From: Acidobacteriota bacterium
GTDB lineage: Bacteria > Acidobacteriota > Thermoanaerobaculia > Multivoradales > JAHEKO01
Assembly: GCA_029862975.1 (NCBI GenBank)
Contig: JAOTWP010000013.1
Coordinates: forward strand, 1 to 51,139
Length of the DNA: 51,139 nt
Reading direction: 5' to 3'
Part shown: in pieces, positions 8,215 to 16,051 of the stretch
Layout: each line of letters starts with the position of its first letter
Position numbering within the stretch: position 1 is the stretch's first letter
Program-made: the position numbers and the translations under genes
The notes under the pieces: generated by a model
Told to the model about the DNA's origin: nothing
What the model saw: only the letters and a program-made list of their open reading frames with translations
The model's database searches: none

Positions 8215-10763
8215 GCCGGGTCCCCTTCGTCGTCGGCCAGTGGGTGCGCGGCGATCGTTTCTACGGCCGCGGCGATCTCGTCGCGGAGGTGCTGGAAGGG
8301 GCGCGCGAGGCGCTGTGGATCCTCGGCACCCGGAGGATCGGCAAGACCTCCCTGCTCAAGCAGCTCGAGCTGCTCGCCGAGGGCGAGTCGCCGCGCCGGT
8401 ACTTCCCGTTGTTCTGGGACCTGCAGGGGGCGGACGACCCGGAGGAGCTCGGCGAGAGCTTCCTCGACGCGCTCCTCGACGCCGAAGAGCGCCTTGCCGA
8501 GGCCGGGATCGGCGCCGGGGAGCTCGGGGCAGCCGACCTCTTCGCCACGATGGCCCGGCTGCGGCGGGCGCTGCGCGGCCGGGGCTTGAAGCTGCTGCTG
8601 CTCTGCGACGAGGTCGAGCAGCTGATCGCCCTGCAGGCGGAGGCCCCGGCTCTGCTCCACAAGCTGCGGCACGCGATGCTGGCCTCCGGGGACGTCCGCT
8701 CGGTCCTGGCCTCGACCGTCAGGCTCTGCGTGCTGGCGGACCAGCGCGGCGACACCTCGCCGTTTCTCCACGGTTTCAGCCCGCCGGTCTACATTGAGGC
8801 GCTGGCGGACGGCGACGCGCGCCGGCTCGTGCGGCAGGCGCAGCTGCCCGCCGCGGCGCGGCCCCGTTTCGCGGCCGCCGACGTCGAAGCCCTGTGCCGG
8901 CGCTGCGACAACCATCCCTACCTGCTCCAGCTCGTCGCCAAACGGCTGTTCGAGACCGGAGACCTCGACGCCGCCGTCGACGAGGTGGCGGCCGATCCGA
9001 TGGTGAGCTACTTCTTCTCCGTCGACTTCGAGATGCTCGCGCCGCACGAGCGGGAGGTGCTGCAGATCGTCGCCCGCGAGGATTCGCTGGCCAGCGGCGA
9101 GCTCGCGGAGGCCGCTCCGCTCGCGGGGTCCGCGCTGACGACCGCCGTCCAGACCCTCGGCAACCTCGGGCTCGTGCGCCGCGACGGCGAGCGCCGGCTG
9201 GTCCTGGCCAACGAGCTCTTCCGGCGCTGGCTGCGCGACCTGGAGAGCGGCGGCACGCTCGCCGCGGCGGCCGGCGGCGAGGGCTCCCGAGGCGCCGTGG
9301 ACGGCGAGCGCACGGTCCCGGCGGGGCCGCGGCGGGAGACGATCCTCGACGGGCGCTACGAGCTGCGCCGCAAGGTCGGCGAAGGCGCCACCGGAGTGGT
9401 CTGGGAAGCCCACGACCGGGTGCTCGAAGCCAAGCTCGCGATCAAGCTGCTGCGCCGCGAGTACGCCGGTAACGCCCTCGTGCTGGAGCGCTTCCGGCAG
9501 GAGATCCTCCTGTCGCGCAACCTCGGGCACCCCAACATCCTGCGCCTCTACCATCTCGGCCGGTTCGAGGACCGCGCCTATCTCACCATGCAGTGGGTCG
9601 ACGGCCGGACCCTCGCTCTCGAGATCGCCGAGGGGGCGCCGATCCCCGAGGAGAGGGTCGCGTTCGTCGGCGCGCGGCTGGCTTCGGCGCTCGCGGCGGC
9701 CCACGCCCAGAACGTGCTGCATCGCGACATCAAGCCCCAGAACATCCTCGTCAATCGCGGCGGCGAGCCGCTCGTCACCGACTTCGGCCTGGCGCGGGCC
9801 CTCGAGGGTCCCGGCGTCACCACGGCGGGGGTCTTCCTGGGCACCCCCAACTACGTGTCGCCGGAGCAGGCTCGCCTCGAGCCCCTCGACGGCCGTTCCG
9901 ACCTCTACTCGCTGGGCGCGCTGCTCTTCGAGATGGCCACCGGCCGCTGCCCGTTCGTGGGCGACAGCGCCGGCGCGGTGCTCGAGAAGCACAGGAGCGA
10001 GCCGCCTCCGGATCCGCGCGATCTGGCACCCGGCCTCACCGCCGGCCTGGCCGAGGTGATCCTCGGCTGCCTGGAGAAGGACCGCGAGCGGCGCGTCGCC
10101 AGCGCCGCGGAGCTGCGCCGGTCCCTCGCGGCCCTGCTGCCCGGAGGCGAGCCGCCGCCGCACTCGGGAGCGGTCGTCGGGGCTCCGGAATCCGGATCCT
10201 CAGGCGCCAGGCGGGCGGCGGCGCCGACCGTCTCCTCCGGCCCGCGGCCCCATCCGTCGTCCGACGATCTCCTGCCCCTGGTCTACGAGGAGCTCCGGCG
10301 GCTGGCGGGGAGGTTCCTGGCGCGGGAGAGACCGGACCACACGCTGCAGCCCACGGCGCTGGTGCACGAGGCCTATCTCAAGCTGGCGGGCCAGGATCGG
10401 GTCAACTGGGCGGGCCGCACCCACTTCCTGGCCGTCGGAGCCCGGATGATGCGGCGTCTGCTCATCGACCACGCGCGGTCGCGCGGCCGCCACAAGCGCG
10501 GCGGCGACGTCCAGAAGGTCACGCTGCTCGAAGGGGTCGTCGCCGGCGGCGGCAACGAGCTCGGCCTCGACGAGCTGCTCACCCTCGACGCCGCCCTCGA
10601 GGAGCTCGCCGCCGTCAACGAGCGCCAGGCCCGGATCGTCGAGCAGCGCTTCTTCGGCGGCCTGACCGTCGAGGAGGTCGCCGAGCAGCTCGGCCTCTCG
10701 AAGCGGACCGTGGAGAACGACTGGGCGGCCGCCCGCGCCTGGCTCGCCCGCCGCCTGGGGTGA
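8211..10763 (+). CDS. STAND ATPase - Ser/Thr protein kinase - ECF sigma factor fusion
   Basis: An 850-residue cytoplasmic protein with three signalling modules. Residues 15-345 are a STAND/AAA_16 ATPase: FYGRGDL, Walker A GTRRIGKTS (39-47, Lys45), Walker B LLLLCDEVEQL (Asp133, Glu134), then a winged-helix-like region. Residues 383-645 are a complete Hanks-type kinase: glycine loop GEGATGVV (390-397), beta-3 Lys412, catalytic HRDIKPQN (504-511), DFG (524-526) and SPE (550-552). Residues 684-850 are an ECF sigma factor of the Sig-70_X6 (TIGR02999) style, with region 2 (VYEELRRLAGRFLARER) and a region 4 helix-turn-helix (LTVEEVAEQLGLSKRTVEND). All catalytic residues appear intact. The start is GTG 8211, overlapping the upstream ATPase stop. 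Kinases controlling separate ECF factors are known; one chain carrying ATPase, kinase and sigma is unusual. Its target promoters are unknown. Confidence 0.9.
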   Translation: MSRVPFVVGQWVRGDRFYGRGDLVAEVLEGAREALWILGTRRIGKTSLLKQLELLAEGESPRRYFPLFWDLQGADDPEELGESFLDALLDAEERLAEAGIGAGELGAADLFATMARLRRALRGRGLKLLLLCDEVEQLIALQAEAPALLHKLRHAMLASGDVRSVLASTVRLCVLADQRGDTSPFLHGFSPPVYIEALADGDARRLVRQAQLPAAARPRFAAADVEALCRRCDNHPYLLQLVAKRLFETGDLDAAVDEVAADPMVSYFFSVDFEMLAPHEREVLQIVAREDSLASGELAEAAPLAGSALTTAVQTLGNLGLVRRDGERRLVLANELFRRWLRDLESGGTLAAAAGGEGSRGAVDGERTVPAGPRRETILDGRYELRRKVGEGATGVVWEAHDRVLEAKLAIKLLRREYAGNALVLERFRQEILLSRNLGHPNILRLYHLGRFEDRAYLTMQWVDGRTLALEIAEGAPIPEERVAFVGARLASALAAAHAQNVLHRDIKPQNILVNRGGEPLVTDFGLARALEGPGVTTAGVFLGTPNYVSPEQARLEPLDGRSDLYSLGALLFEMATGRCPFVGDSAGAVLEKHRSEPPPDPRDLAPGLTAGLAEVILGCLEKDRERRVASAAELRRSLAALLPGGEPPPHSGAVVGAPESGSSGARRAAAPTVSSGPRPHPSSDDLLPLVYEELRRLAGRFLARERPDHTLQPTALVHEAYLKLAGQDRVNWAGRTHFLAVGARMMRRLLIDHARSRGRHKRGGDVQKVTLLEGVVAGGGNELGLDELLTLDAALEELAAVNERQARIVEQRFFGGLTVEEVAEQLGLSKRTVENDWAAARAWLARRLG

Positions 10764-10788
10764 CGGTTCCTTCCCGCGGGGCCGCCAC

Positions 10789-11589
10789 TCAGGGGGCGGT
10801 GGCGACGACGACGAGGTCCATCGACTCTTCGGCGTCGTAGGGGCCGGCCTCCATGTCGCCGTAGGTCGCGGCGAGGCGGAAGCCGGCGGCGGCGAGCGCC
10901 GCCTCCACCTCGGGACGGCGCCAGGCCCGCAGCCGCACCTCGCGGCTGCTCTCCACGGTGAGCGGCGGCTCGGCGCCCGGGTGGAGGGCGAGGGTCGAGG
11001 GGTAGAAGCGCACGTGGCGCTCGCCGTCGGGGCGCAGCAGGCGGAGGAAGACGATCTCGCCGTCCTCTGCCCGCCCTCCCGGGGCGGGGTCGGCGCGGAA
11101 GCTCAGCGGCAGGTGGCGGACGCCGCGCGCGAAGATCCGCTGGTAGTTGACGAGCTGGATGACGAGCCGGCCCGCGGGCAGGAGGCGGCGGGCGAGCCCG
11201 CGCAGGGTCGCGGCGAGGGCCTCGTCCTCGAGGTGGGGCAGGACGTTGCCCAGGCACAGGGCGGCGCCAAAGCGCTCCGTAGTAAGGAGGTCGAGAGCGT
11301 CGAGGTCGCCGCGCAGGAAGCGCGGCCCGTGCGGGGGAGATTCGTCCTCATAGTCGCGCGCCGCCGCGACCTGCTCCTCGGAACGGTCGACCCCGACCGC
11401 GCGGTAGCCCCGGGCGGCGAGGTGGCGGGCGTGCTCGCCGGTCCCCGAGCCCAGGTCGAGGACGCTCGGCGCCGGGGCGCGGCGCAGCTCGCCCTCGAGG
11501 AAGGGCCACTCGCGGGCGATCCTCTCCGGCCAGGCGATGAGCCGCCGGTAGCTCAGCCGCCGGTAGGGGTCCGATTCGCGCGCGCCCAT
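10789..11589 (-). CDS. Class I SAM-dependent methyltransferase
   Basis: A 266-residue Rossmann-fold methyltransferase. Motif I is VLDLGSGTGEHARHLAARG (about 42-60), which binds S-adenosylmethionine, followed by the acidic end of beta-2 (AVGVDRSEEQ). Motif IV-like residues CLGNVLPHLED and a post-motif GRLVIQLVNYQRI also fit. The C-terminal half (HVRFYPSTLALHP, LRAWRRPEVEAALAAAGF) is typical of small-molecule methyltransferases. The substrate cannot be told. It converges on the kinase-sigma gene with 25 bases between stops and has no obvious partner. Confidence 0.85.
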   Translation of the reverse strand: MGARESDPYRRLSYRRLIAWPERIAREWPFLEGELRRAPAPSVLDLGSGTGEHARHLAARGYRAVGVDRSEEQVAAARDYEDESPPHGPRFLRGDLDALDLLTTERFGAALCLGNVLPHLEDEALAATLRGLARRLLPAGRLVIQLVNYQRIFARGVRHLPLSFRADPAPGGRAEDGEIVFLRLLRPDGERHVRFYPSTLALHPGAEPPLTVESSREVRLRAWRRPEVEAALAAAGFRLAATYGDMEAGPYDAEESMDLVVVATAP

Positions 11590-11675
11590 CGGGCCTAGCC
11601 TAATCCACCCGCCCCGCTCCGCCCCCGCCGTTGCCGGCGTCGTGGCGCGGCGCCGGCCTCCGACATAATGGAGCG

Positions 11676-13841
11676 ATGCCGGACTTCAGTCGCCGCGGCC
11701 CGGGCCGCTGGACGCCGATCGCGCTGTCGCTCGCCATCCTGGCGCTCGGCGTCGTGGCGACGGTCGCGCAGCCGGCCGCGATGACGAGGCTGCGCAACCT
11801 GACGTTCGACTCCTATCAGCGCTGGGCGCCGCGCGAGTACCGGCCGGCGGCGGTGCGGGTCATCGACATCGACGACGAGAGTCTCGCCCGGCTGGGGCAG
11901 TGGCCGTGGCCGCGCACCCTGCTCGCCGAGCTGGTGGGGCGCCTGCGCGCAGGCGGCGCCGCGGCGATCGCGCTCGACGTGATGTTCCCCGAGCCCGACC
12001 GGAGCTCGCCGCGGGTGGCTCTCGCGCCCTGGCTCGCGGAGCCGGGCGTGCGCGAGCTGGCCGGGCGCCTGCCCGACCACGACACCGTCTTCGCCGCGGA
12101 GATCGGCCGCGGCCGGGTCGTGACCGGCTTCACGCTGACCCAGTCGGGCGGGGTCGCGGAGCCGCCGGCCGCGCCCGGCCGCTTCGTGCTGGCCGGGGAC
12201 GCGCCCCAGCAGTTCCTGCCCCCGTTCCGCGGCGCGGTCAAGAGCCTGGCGCCCCTGGAAGCGGCGGCGGCCGGCAACGGCGCCCTGAACGTGATCCCCG
12301 AAGGCGACGGCGTCGTCCGGCGACTGCCGCTCTTGATGCGGCTCGGCGACACGGTCTATCCGACCCTCGCGGCCGAGGCGTTGCGGGTCGCCGAAGGAGC
12401 GACGAACTACGTCGTCAAGTCGTCCGGCGCCAGCGGCGAGTCGCGCTTCGGCGGCAAGACGGGCGTCGTCAGCGTGCGGATCGGCGGGCTGCCGGTGGCC
12501 ACCAACGCCGGCGGCGAGATCTGGCTCCATTTCTCGCCGGCCGTGGCGGAGCGCTCGATCGCGGCCTGGAAGATCCTCGCCGGCGAGATCCCCCGGGAAG
12601 AGCTCGCCGACGCCATCGTCTTTCTCGGCACCTCGGCGGCCGGGTTGAAAGACCTGCGCCTCGATCCGCTCGGCCGGGTCGTCGCCGGCGCCGAGGCCCA
12701 CGCCCAGGCCGTCGAGCAGATCCTGCAGCGCAGCTATCTGACCCGACCCGACTGGGCGACCGCGGCCGAGATCCTCTTCATGCTCGCCGTGTGGGCCGCG
12801 CTGGTCGTCCTCATCCTGCGTTTCGGAGCCCTCGCCGCCGCCGTCGTGGGCATCGCCGTCGCGGCGGCCGCCTTCCTCGGCTCCTGGCTCGCCTTCACGC
12901 AGCTGCGCCTGCTGCTCGACCCCACGTTCCCTTCGCTCGTGGCCCTCGCCGTCTACCTCGTGTGCTCGGTGTCGCGCCACTGGCAGACCGAGCGCGACAA
13001 GCTGTGGATCCGGGAGGCCTTTTCGAGCTACATCTCTCCCAACCTGGTGCAGTACCTGATCGCCAACCCGAGCGAGCTCGGCCTCGGCGGCGAGCGCCGC
13101 GAATGCAGCTTCGTGTTGAGCGACCTCGAGGCGTTCACCTCGCTGGTGGAGGCCGCGGAGCCGTCGGTCGTCGTCGGCCTGCTCAACGAGTACCTCGCGG
13201 GCATGGTGCGCGTCGCCCTCGAGCACGAGGGCACGCTCGACCGGATTGTCGGCGACGCGGTGGCGGTGATGTTCTCGGCCCCCGTGGTCCAGGCCGATCA
13301 CGCGGCTCGCGCCGTCGCCTGCGCCCGGGCCATCGACGAGTTCGCCGAGTCGTTCCGCGCCGCCAAGCATGCCGCGGGGCTCGCGATCGGCAGGACCCGG
13401 GTCGGCGTCAACACCGGCGTGGTCACCATCGGCAACGTCGGTGGCGAGGGGCTGATCGACTACCGGGCGCTGGGCGATGCGGTCAACACCGCCGCCCGGC
13501 TCGAGAGCGTCAACGGGATTCTCGGCACCCGGGTGTGCGTCAGCGGCGCCACCGTCGCGGCCTGTCCGGGGTTCGAAGGCCGCCCGGTCGGCGCGTTGGT
13601 TCTCAAGGGCAAGTCGGTGGCCATCGAGGCGTTCGAGCCCCTCTCCCGGGAGCGGGCCGCGTCGCAGGCGACCCGCGACTACCTCGCGGCCTTCGAGCTG
13701 CTGCGCGCCGAGTCGCCGGCCGCCGAGGAGGCCTTCGCGAAGCTGCACGCGGCCGAGCCCGGGGATCCGCTCGCCGACTTCCACCTGCGGCGCCTGCGAG
13801 CCGGCGAGACGGGGGCCACGGTGGTGCTCTCCCGCAAGTGA
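11676..13841 (+). CDS. CHASE2-domain class III adenylate/guanylate cyclase
   Basis: A 721-residue membrane cyclase that should make cAMP (less likely cGMP) in response to an extracytoplasmic cue. An N-terminal hydrophobic anchor (about 14-32) leads to a CHASE2 sensory domain (about 40-360; VRVIDIDDESLARLGQWPWPR, AIALDVMFPEPD). Three membrane helices follow (about 363-450), then the cyclase domain (about 478-660). Metal-binding Asp483 and Asp527 and transition-state Asn604 and Arg608 (DAVNTAARLE) are present. The usual Lys of the DKxxGD motif is Arg523. The ATG at 11676 has no good ribosome site but sits 6 bases after CATAAT, so the mRNA may be leaderless. It converges with an operon encoding FecR, OmpA and HD proteins, frequent companions of CHASE2 cyclases. 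Confidence 0.9.
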   Translation: MPDFSRRGPGRWTPIALSLAILALGVVATVAQPAAMTRLRNLTFDSYQRWAPREYRPAAVRVIDIDDESLARLGQWPWPRTLLAELVGRLRAGGAAAIALDVMFPEPDRSSPRVALAPWLAEPGVRELAGRLPDHDTVFAAEIGRGRVVTGFTLTQSGGVAEPPAAPGRFVLAGDAPQQFLPPFRGAVKSLAPLEAAAAGNGALNVIPEGDGVVRRLPLLMRLGDTVYPTLAAEALRVAEGATNYVVKSSGASGESRFGGKTGVVSVRIGGLPVATNAGGEIWLHFSPAVAERSIAAWKILAGEIPREELADAIVFLGTSAAGLKDLRLDPLGRVVAGAEAHAQAVEQILQRSYLTRPDWATAAEILFMLAVWAALVVLILRFGALAAAVVGIAVAAAAFLGSWLAFTQLRLLLDPTFPSLVALAVYLVCSVSRHWQTERDKLWIREAFSSYISPNLVQYLIANPSELGLGGERRECSFVLSDLEAFTSLVEAAEPSVVVGLLNEYLAGMVRVALEHEGTLDRIVGDAVAVMFSAPVVQADHAARAVACARAIDEFAESFRAAKHAAGLAIGRTRVGVNTGVVTIGNVGGEGLIDYRALGDAVNTAARLESVNGILGTRVCVSGATVAACPGFEGRPVGALVLKGKSVAIEAFEPLSRERAASQATRDYLAAFELLRAESPAAEEAFAKLHAAEPGDPLADFHLRRLRAGETGATVVLSRK

Positions 13842-13862
13842 CGGCGGAGCCGGCGGACGGGG

Positions 13863-14705
13863 CTAGGACGGGCTCTCGCCCAGCCCGGCTTCGATGTCCG
13901 CCAGATGAAAGTGGAGGTTGGAGAGCCAGCCGCGGCCGTCCGCGGTGGCCTCGAGCAGACGGAAGGCCTCGCCGCAGTAGGGGACCACGACCTTGGCGTA
14001 GAAGCGCGGGAAGTCGACGAGCAGATCGTGCGGACACGAGAAACCGAGCCGGCGATTGACCCCGGTCTCCTCGAACTCGTAGAAGAGCGCCGGATAGCGC
14101 CTGCGCACCCAGGTCTCCGAGACCTGGCCGAGCAGGTCGGCGGCCCGCACCAGCCCGGGGTCGTCGTCGGTGGCTCGGTACTCTTCGGCGTCCGGAACGG
14201 GAAAGCGGGTGCGGTCGATGTTGGCGGCGATCGCCGCGACGTTCAAGAGCGGCTGGTCCGAGAGCCTCTCGCCAATGAAGAGGATCCCGCGGTCGACGTG
14301 ATAGGGGGCCAGGGCCGCGTCCGTCGCTTCTCGGGGCAGCGCGAAGGTCTCGTCCGCCCGGCCCGAGGCCAGAAGGCCGTTGCGGTCCTCGCGGCAGAGC
14401 GGGCGTACGAAGCCGATGTCGTGACACAGGAGCGAGACGACGAAGTCGAGCCAGCGGCCGGGCGAGATCTCGGACCCGGTCGCCAGCTTGCCGCGCAGGA
14501 TGTCGTTGCCGACGAGGGTGACGAGCATCGTGTGATTGAGGTTGTGGTAGACGGCGTCGCAGGCCGCGATCCTCTCGAGCGCCAGGCGCCCGACCGCGGT
14601 CAGGAGCTCCGAGCGATCGTCGTGCGCGGCGCCGAAGACGGAGCGAAAATCAGACTCGAGCTTGGCGACGACCTGACCGATCAGGACTCGGGCGGGCTCG
14701 AACAC
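13863..14705 (-). CDS. HD-superfamily metal-dependent phosphohydrolase, candidate cyclic-nucleotide phosphodiesterase
   Basis: A 280-residue HD-fold hydrolase. Metal ligands are visible: His54 and His58 in YHNLNHT, the His95-Asp96 pair in LLCHDIGF, and the late Asp190 in AADLLGQV. The order YHNxxH, then HD, then D matches the layout of class I cyclic-nucleotide phosphodiesterases, whose signature begins YHNxxH. The start is GTG 14705, 3 bases after the OmpA-like stop, so it is the last gene of the fecR-ompA-HD operon. Its stop lies 21 bases from that of the convergent CHASE2 cyclase. I infer that it degrades the cyclase product; a (p)ppGpp or nucleotide hydrolase role is not excluded. Confidence 0.75.
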   Translation of the reverse strand: MFEPARVLIGQVVAKLESDFRSVFGAAHDDRSELLTAVGRLALERIAACDAVYHNLNHTMLVTLVGNDILRGKLATGSEISPGRWLDFVVSLLCHDIGFVRPLCREDRNGLLASGRADETFALPREATDAALAPYHVDRGILFIGERLSDQPLLNVAAIAANIDRTRFPVPDAEEYRATDDDPGLVRAADLLGQVSETWVRRRYPALFYEFEETGVNRRLGFSCPHDLLVDFPRFYAKVVVPYCGEAFRLLEATADGRGWLSNLHFHLADIEAGLGESPS

Positions 14706-14708
14706 CGA

Positions 14709-15380
14709 TCACCGGACCCGGATCTCGACGCGGCGGTTTCGGGCCTCGCGCACTCCGTCGGGAGTGTCGACCGCCGGTCGCTCTTCCCCGTACCACTCCA
14801 CTGCGACGGCGCCGGCGGCGAGGCCGGCCGCGACGATCTCGTCGCGAACGGCCTCTGCGCGCTCGCGCGACAGGCGCTTGTTCACGTCGCGTCCTCCCGC
14901 GCGGTCGGCGTGGCCCGCGACGATCACCTCCGGCGCCGAGCGGGCCAGGATCGCGGCGAGAACGGCGGGCATGAGGGCTCGCGCCTCCGCATCGAGCCGC
15001 GGCGAGCCGAGCTCGAAGAGGAGCGTGAAGCCGACGGGTGGCGGCGGCAGATGGGCGGCCACGAGAGGAAAGCGGCCGACCGTCTCCGGGTCGAGCATGT
15101 AGGGCCGCGCGAGGTCGTCGAAGCTGACGGCCTCGTAGGCGCGGGTGAGGGTGGCGGTGGTCTTGCCGTTCGAGACCTCGATGGCGCCGACGGTGTCCCC
15201 GTCGGGCAACAGGACGACGTATTGGGTGATCGGGCGCGGCTCCGGCGCCGCGGCCTGCGGCTCGCCGAGCAAGGGGAGGACCGGGGCGTCGAGGTCCCAG
15301 AAGTGCACGTCGACGGCGCGTCCGGCGCATCCGGCCAGCAGCAGGCCCGCCGCCGCGACCGCCCAGCGAGACCCGCTCAC
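14709..15380 (-). CDS. OmpA-family peptidoglycan-binding lipoprotein
   Basis: A 223-residue lipoprotein with lipobox LLLAGC (Cys18). The first half, to about residue 110, is a beta-rich region of unknown type. The C-terminal about 110 residues are an OmpA/MotB domain that binds peptidoglycan: FTLLFELGSPRLDAEARALM, then VIVAGHADRAGGRDVNKRLSRERAEAV and a final EARNRRVEIRVR. It probably anchors an outer-membrane complex to the wall. It starts at GTG 15380, overlapping the FecR gene stop by 4 bases (GTGA). Its operon partners suggest that it helps present a signal to the neighbouring CHASE2 cyclase. Confidence 0.85.
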   Translation of the reverse strand: MSGSRWAVAAAGLLLAGCAGRAVDVHFWDLDAPVLPLLGEPQAAAPEPRPITQYVVLLPDGDTVGAIEVSNGKTTATLTRAYEAVSFDDLARPYMLDPETVGRFPLVAAHLPPPPVGFTLLFELGSPRLDAEARALMPAVLAAILARSAPEVIVAGHADRAGGRDVNKRLSRERAEAVRDEIVAAGLAAGAVAVEWYGEERPAVDTPDGVREARNRRVEIRVR

Positions 15381-15820
15381 GGCTGGACCCCTTCCAGCAC
15401 GACCAGGAGCTTGGTGCCGCGGATGCCGACCGTGCCCACCGGCGTCTCGATCGCGGCCGACTGCGGCGAGAGCTTGGCGATCAGGCCCGAGACGTAGAGC
15501 AGCGTGCCGCGCCCCAGGCGGGAGACGAAGGAGCCTTTCTTGGCGGCGGGCGTGAAGACGTACTCGTCGATCGTCAGGGAGGTGTCGGGCCCGAGCGACA
15601 GCCTCGAATCATCGACGAAGAGCACGCCCAGCGCGCCGTTGGCGCCGGTCTCGAGGGTGTCGTCGCGGAACACCGGCCCGGCGAGAGCGGCGGCTCGGCG
15701 GGCGCCGCCGGAGTGGATGAACGCCGCGCCGCTGACCTCCTTGACGCTGCCGATCGGGGTCTCGGCCGCGCCGGCGACGGTGGCGAGGAAGGCGAGGGTC
15801 AGAAGGACAAGGGGTCGCAT
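15377..15820 (-). CDS. Exported FecR-domain protein
   Basis: A 147-residue periplasmic protein. The start at ATG 15820 (MRPLVLLTLAFLATVAGA) has GGAGG upstream; an in-frame ATG five codons earlier lacks one. After the signal peptide the FecR domain follows: IGSVKEVSGAAFIH, VFRDDTLETGANGALGVLFVDDSRLSLGPDT, and IETPVGTVGIRGTKLLV. This is the stand-alone FecR type often found beside CHASE2 cyclases, not the FecR of iron-citrate regulation, because no FecI sigma factor or TonB receptor is adjacent. It is the first gene of a three-gene operon. Confidence 0.88.
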   Translation of the reverse strand: MRPLVLLTLAFLATVAGAAETPIGSVKEVSGAAFIHSGGARRAAALAGPVFRDDTLETGANGALGVLFVDDSRLSLGPDTSLTIDEYVFTPAAKKGSFVSRLGRGTLLYVSGLIAKLSPQSAAIETPVGTVGIRGTKLLVVLEGVQP

Positions 15821-16051
15821 GAAAGCAGCCTCCACGAAACGTCGCGTCGTGCCTCCGACGCGAGAGCCGAGCGAAAGGTCCGCGGTCCGAGCGTCGACTC
15901 CGCTCGAAACGCCTCGCAGCTCCGCTCGAGGAATCCGTGCCCGAGCCTAGCATCGCTGGCCCGGAGGGGGAACCGATCCGGCCGGTTATCATGGGGTGGC
16001 GAAGCGCAGTGACGGGGGGAGGCGAGGCGGAGTGCGAGTGAGCTTCAGAGG

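Noticed and set aside
15377-15820. FecR as part of an iron-citrate FecI/FecR surface-signalling set
   Set aside because: No adjacent ECF sigma factor or TonB-dependent receptor; neighbours are OmpA, HD and CHASE2 genes.
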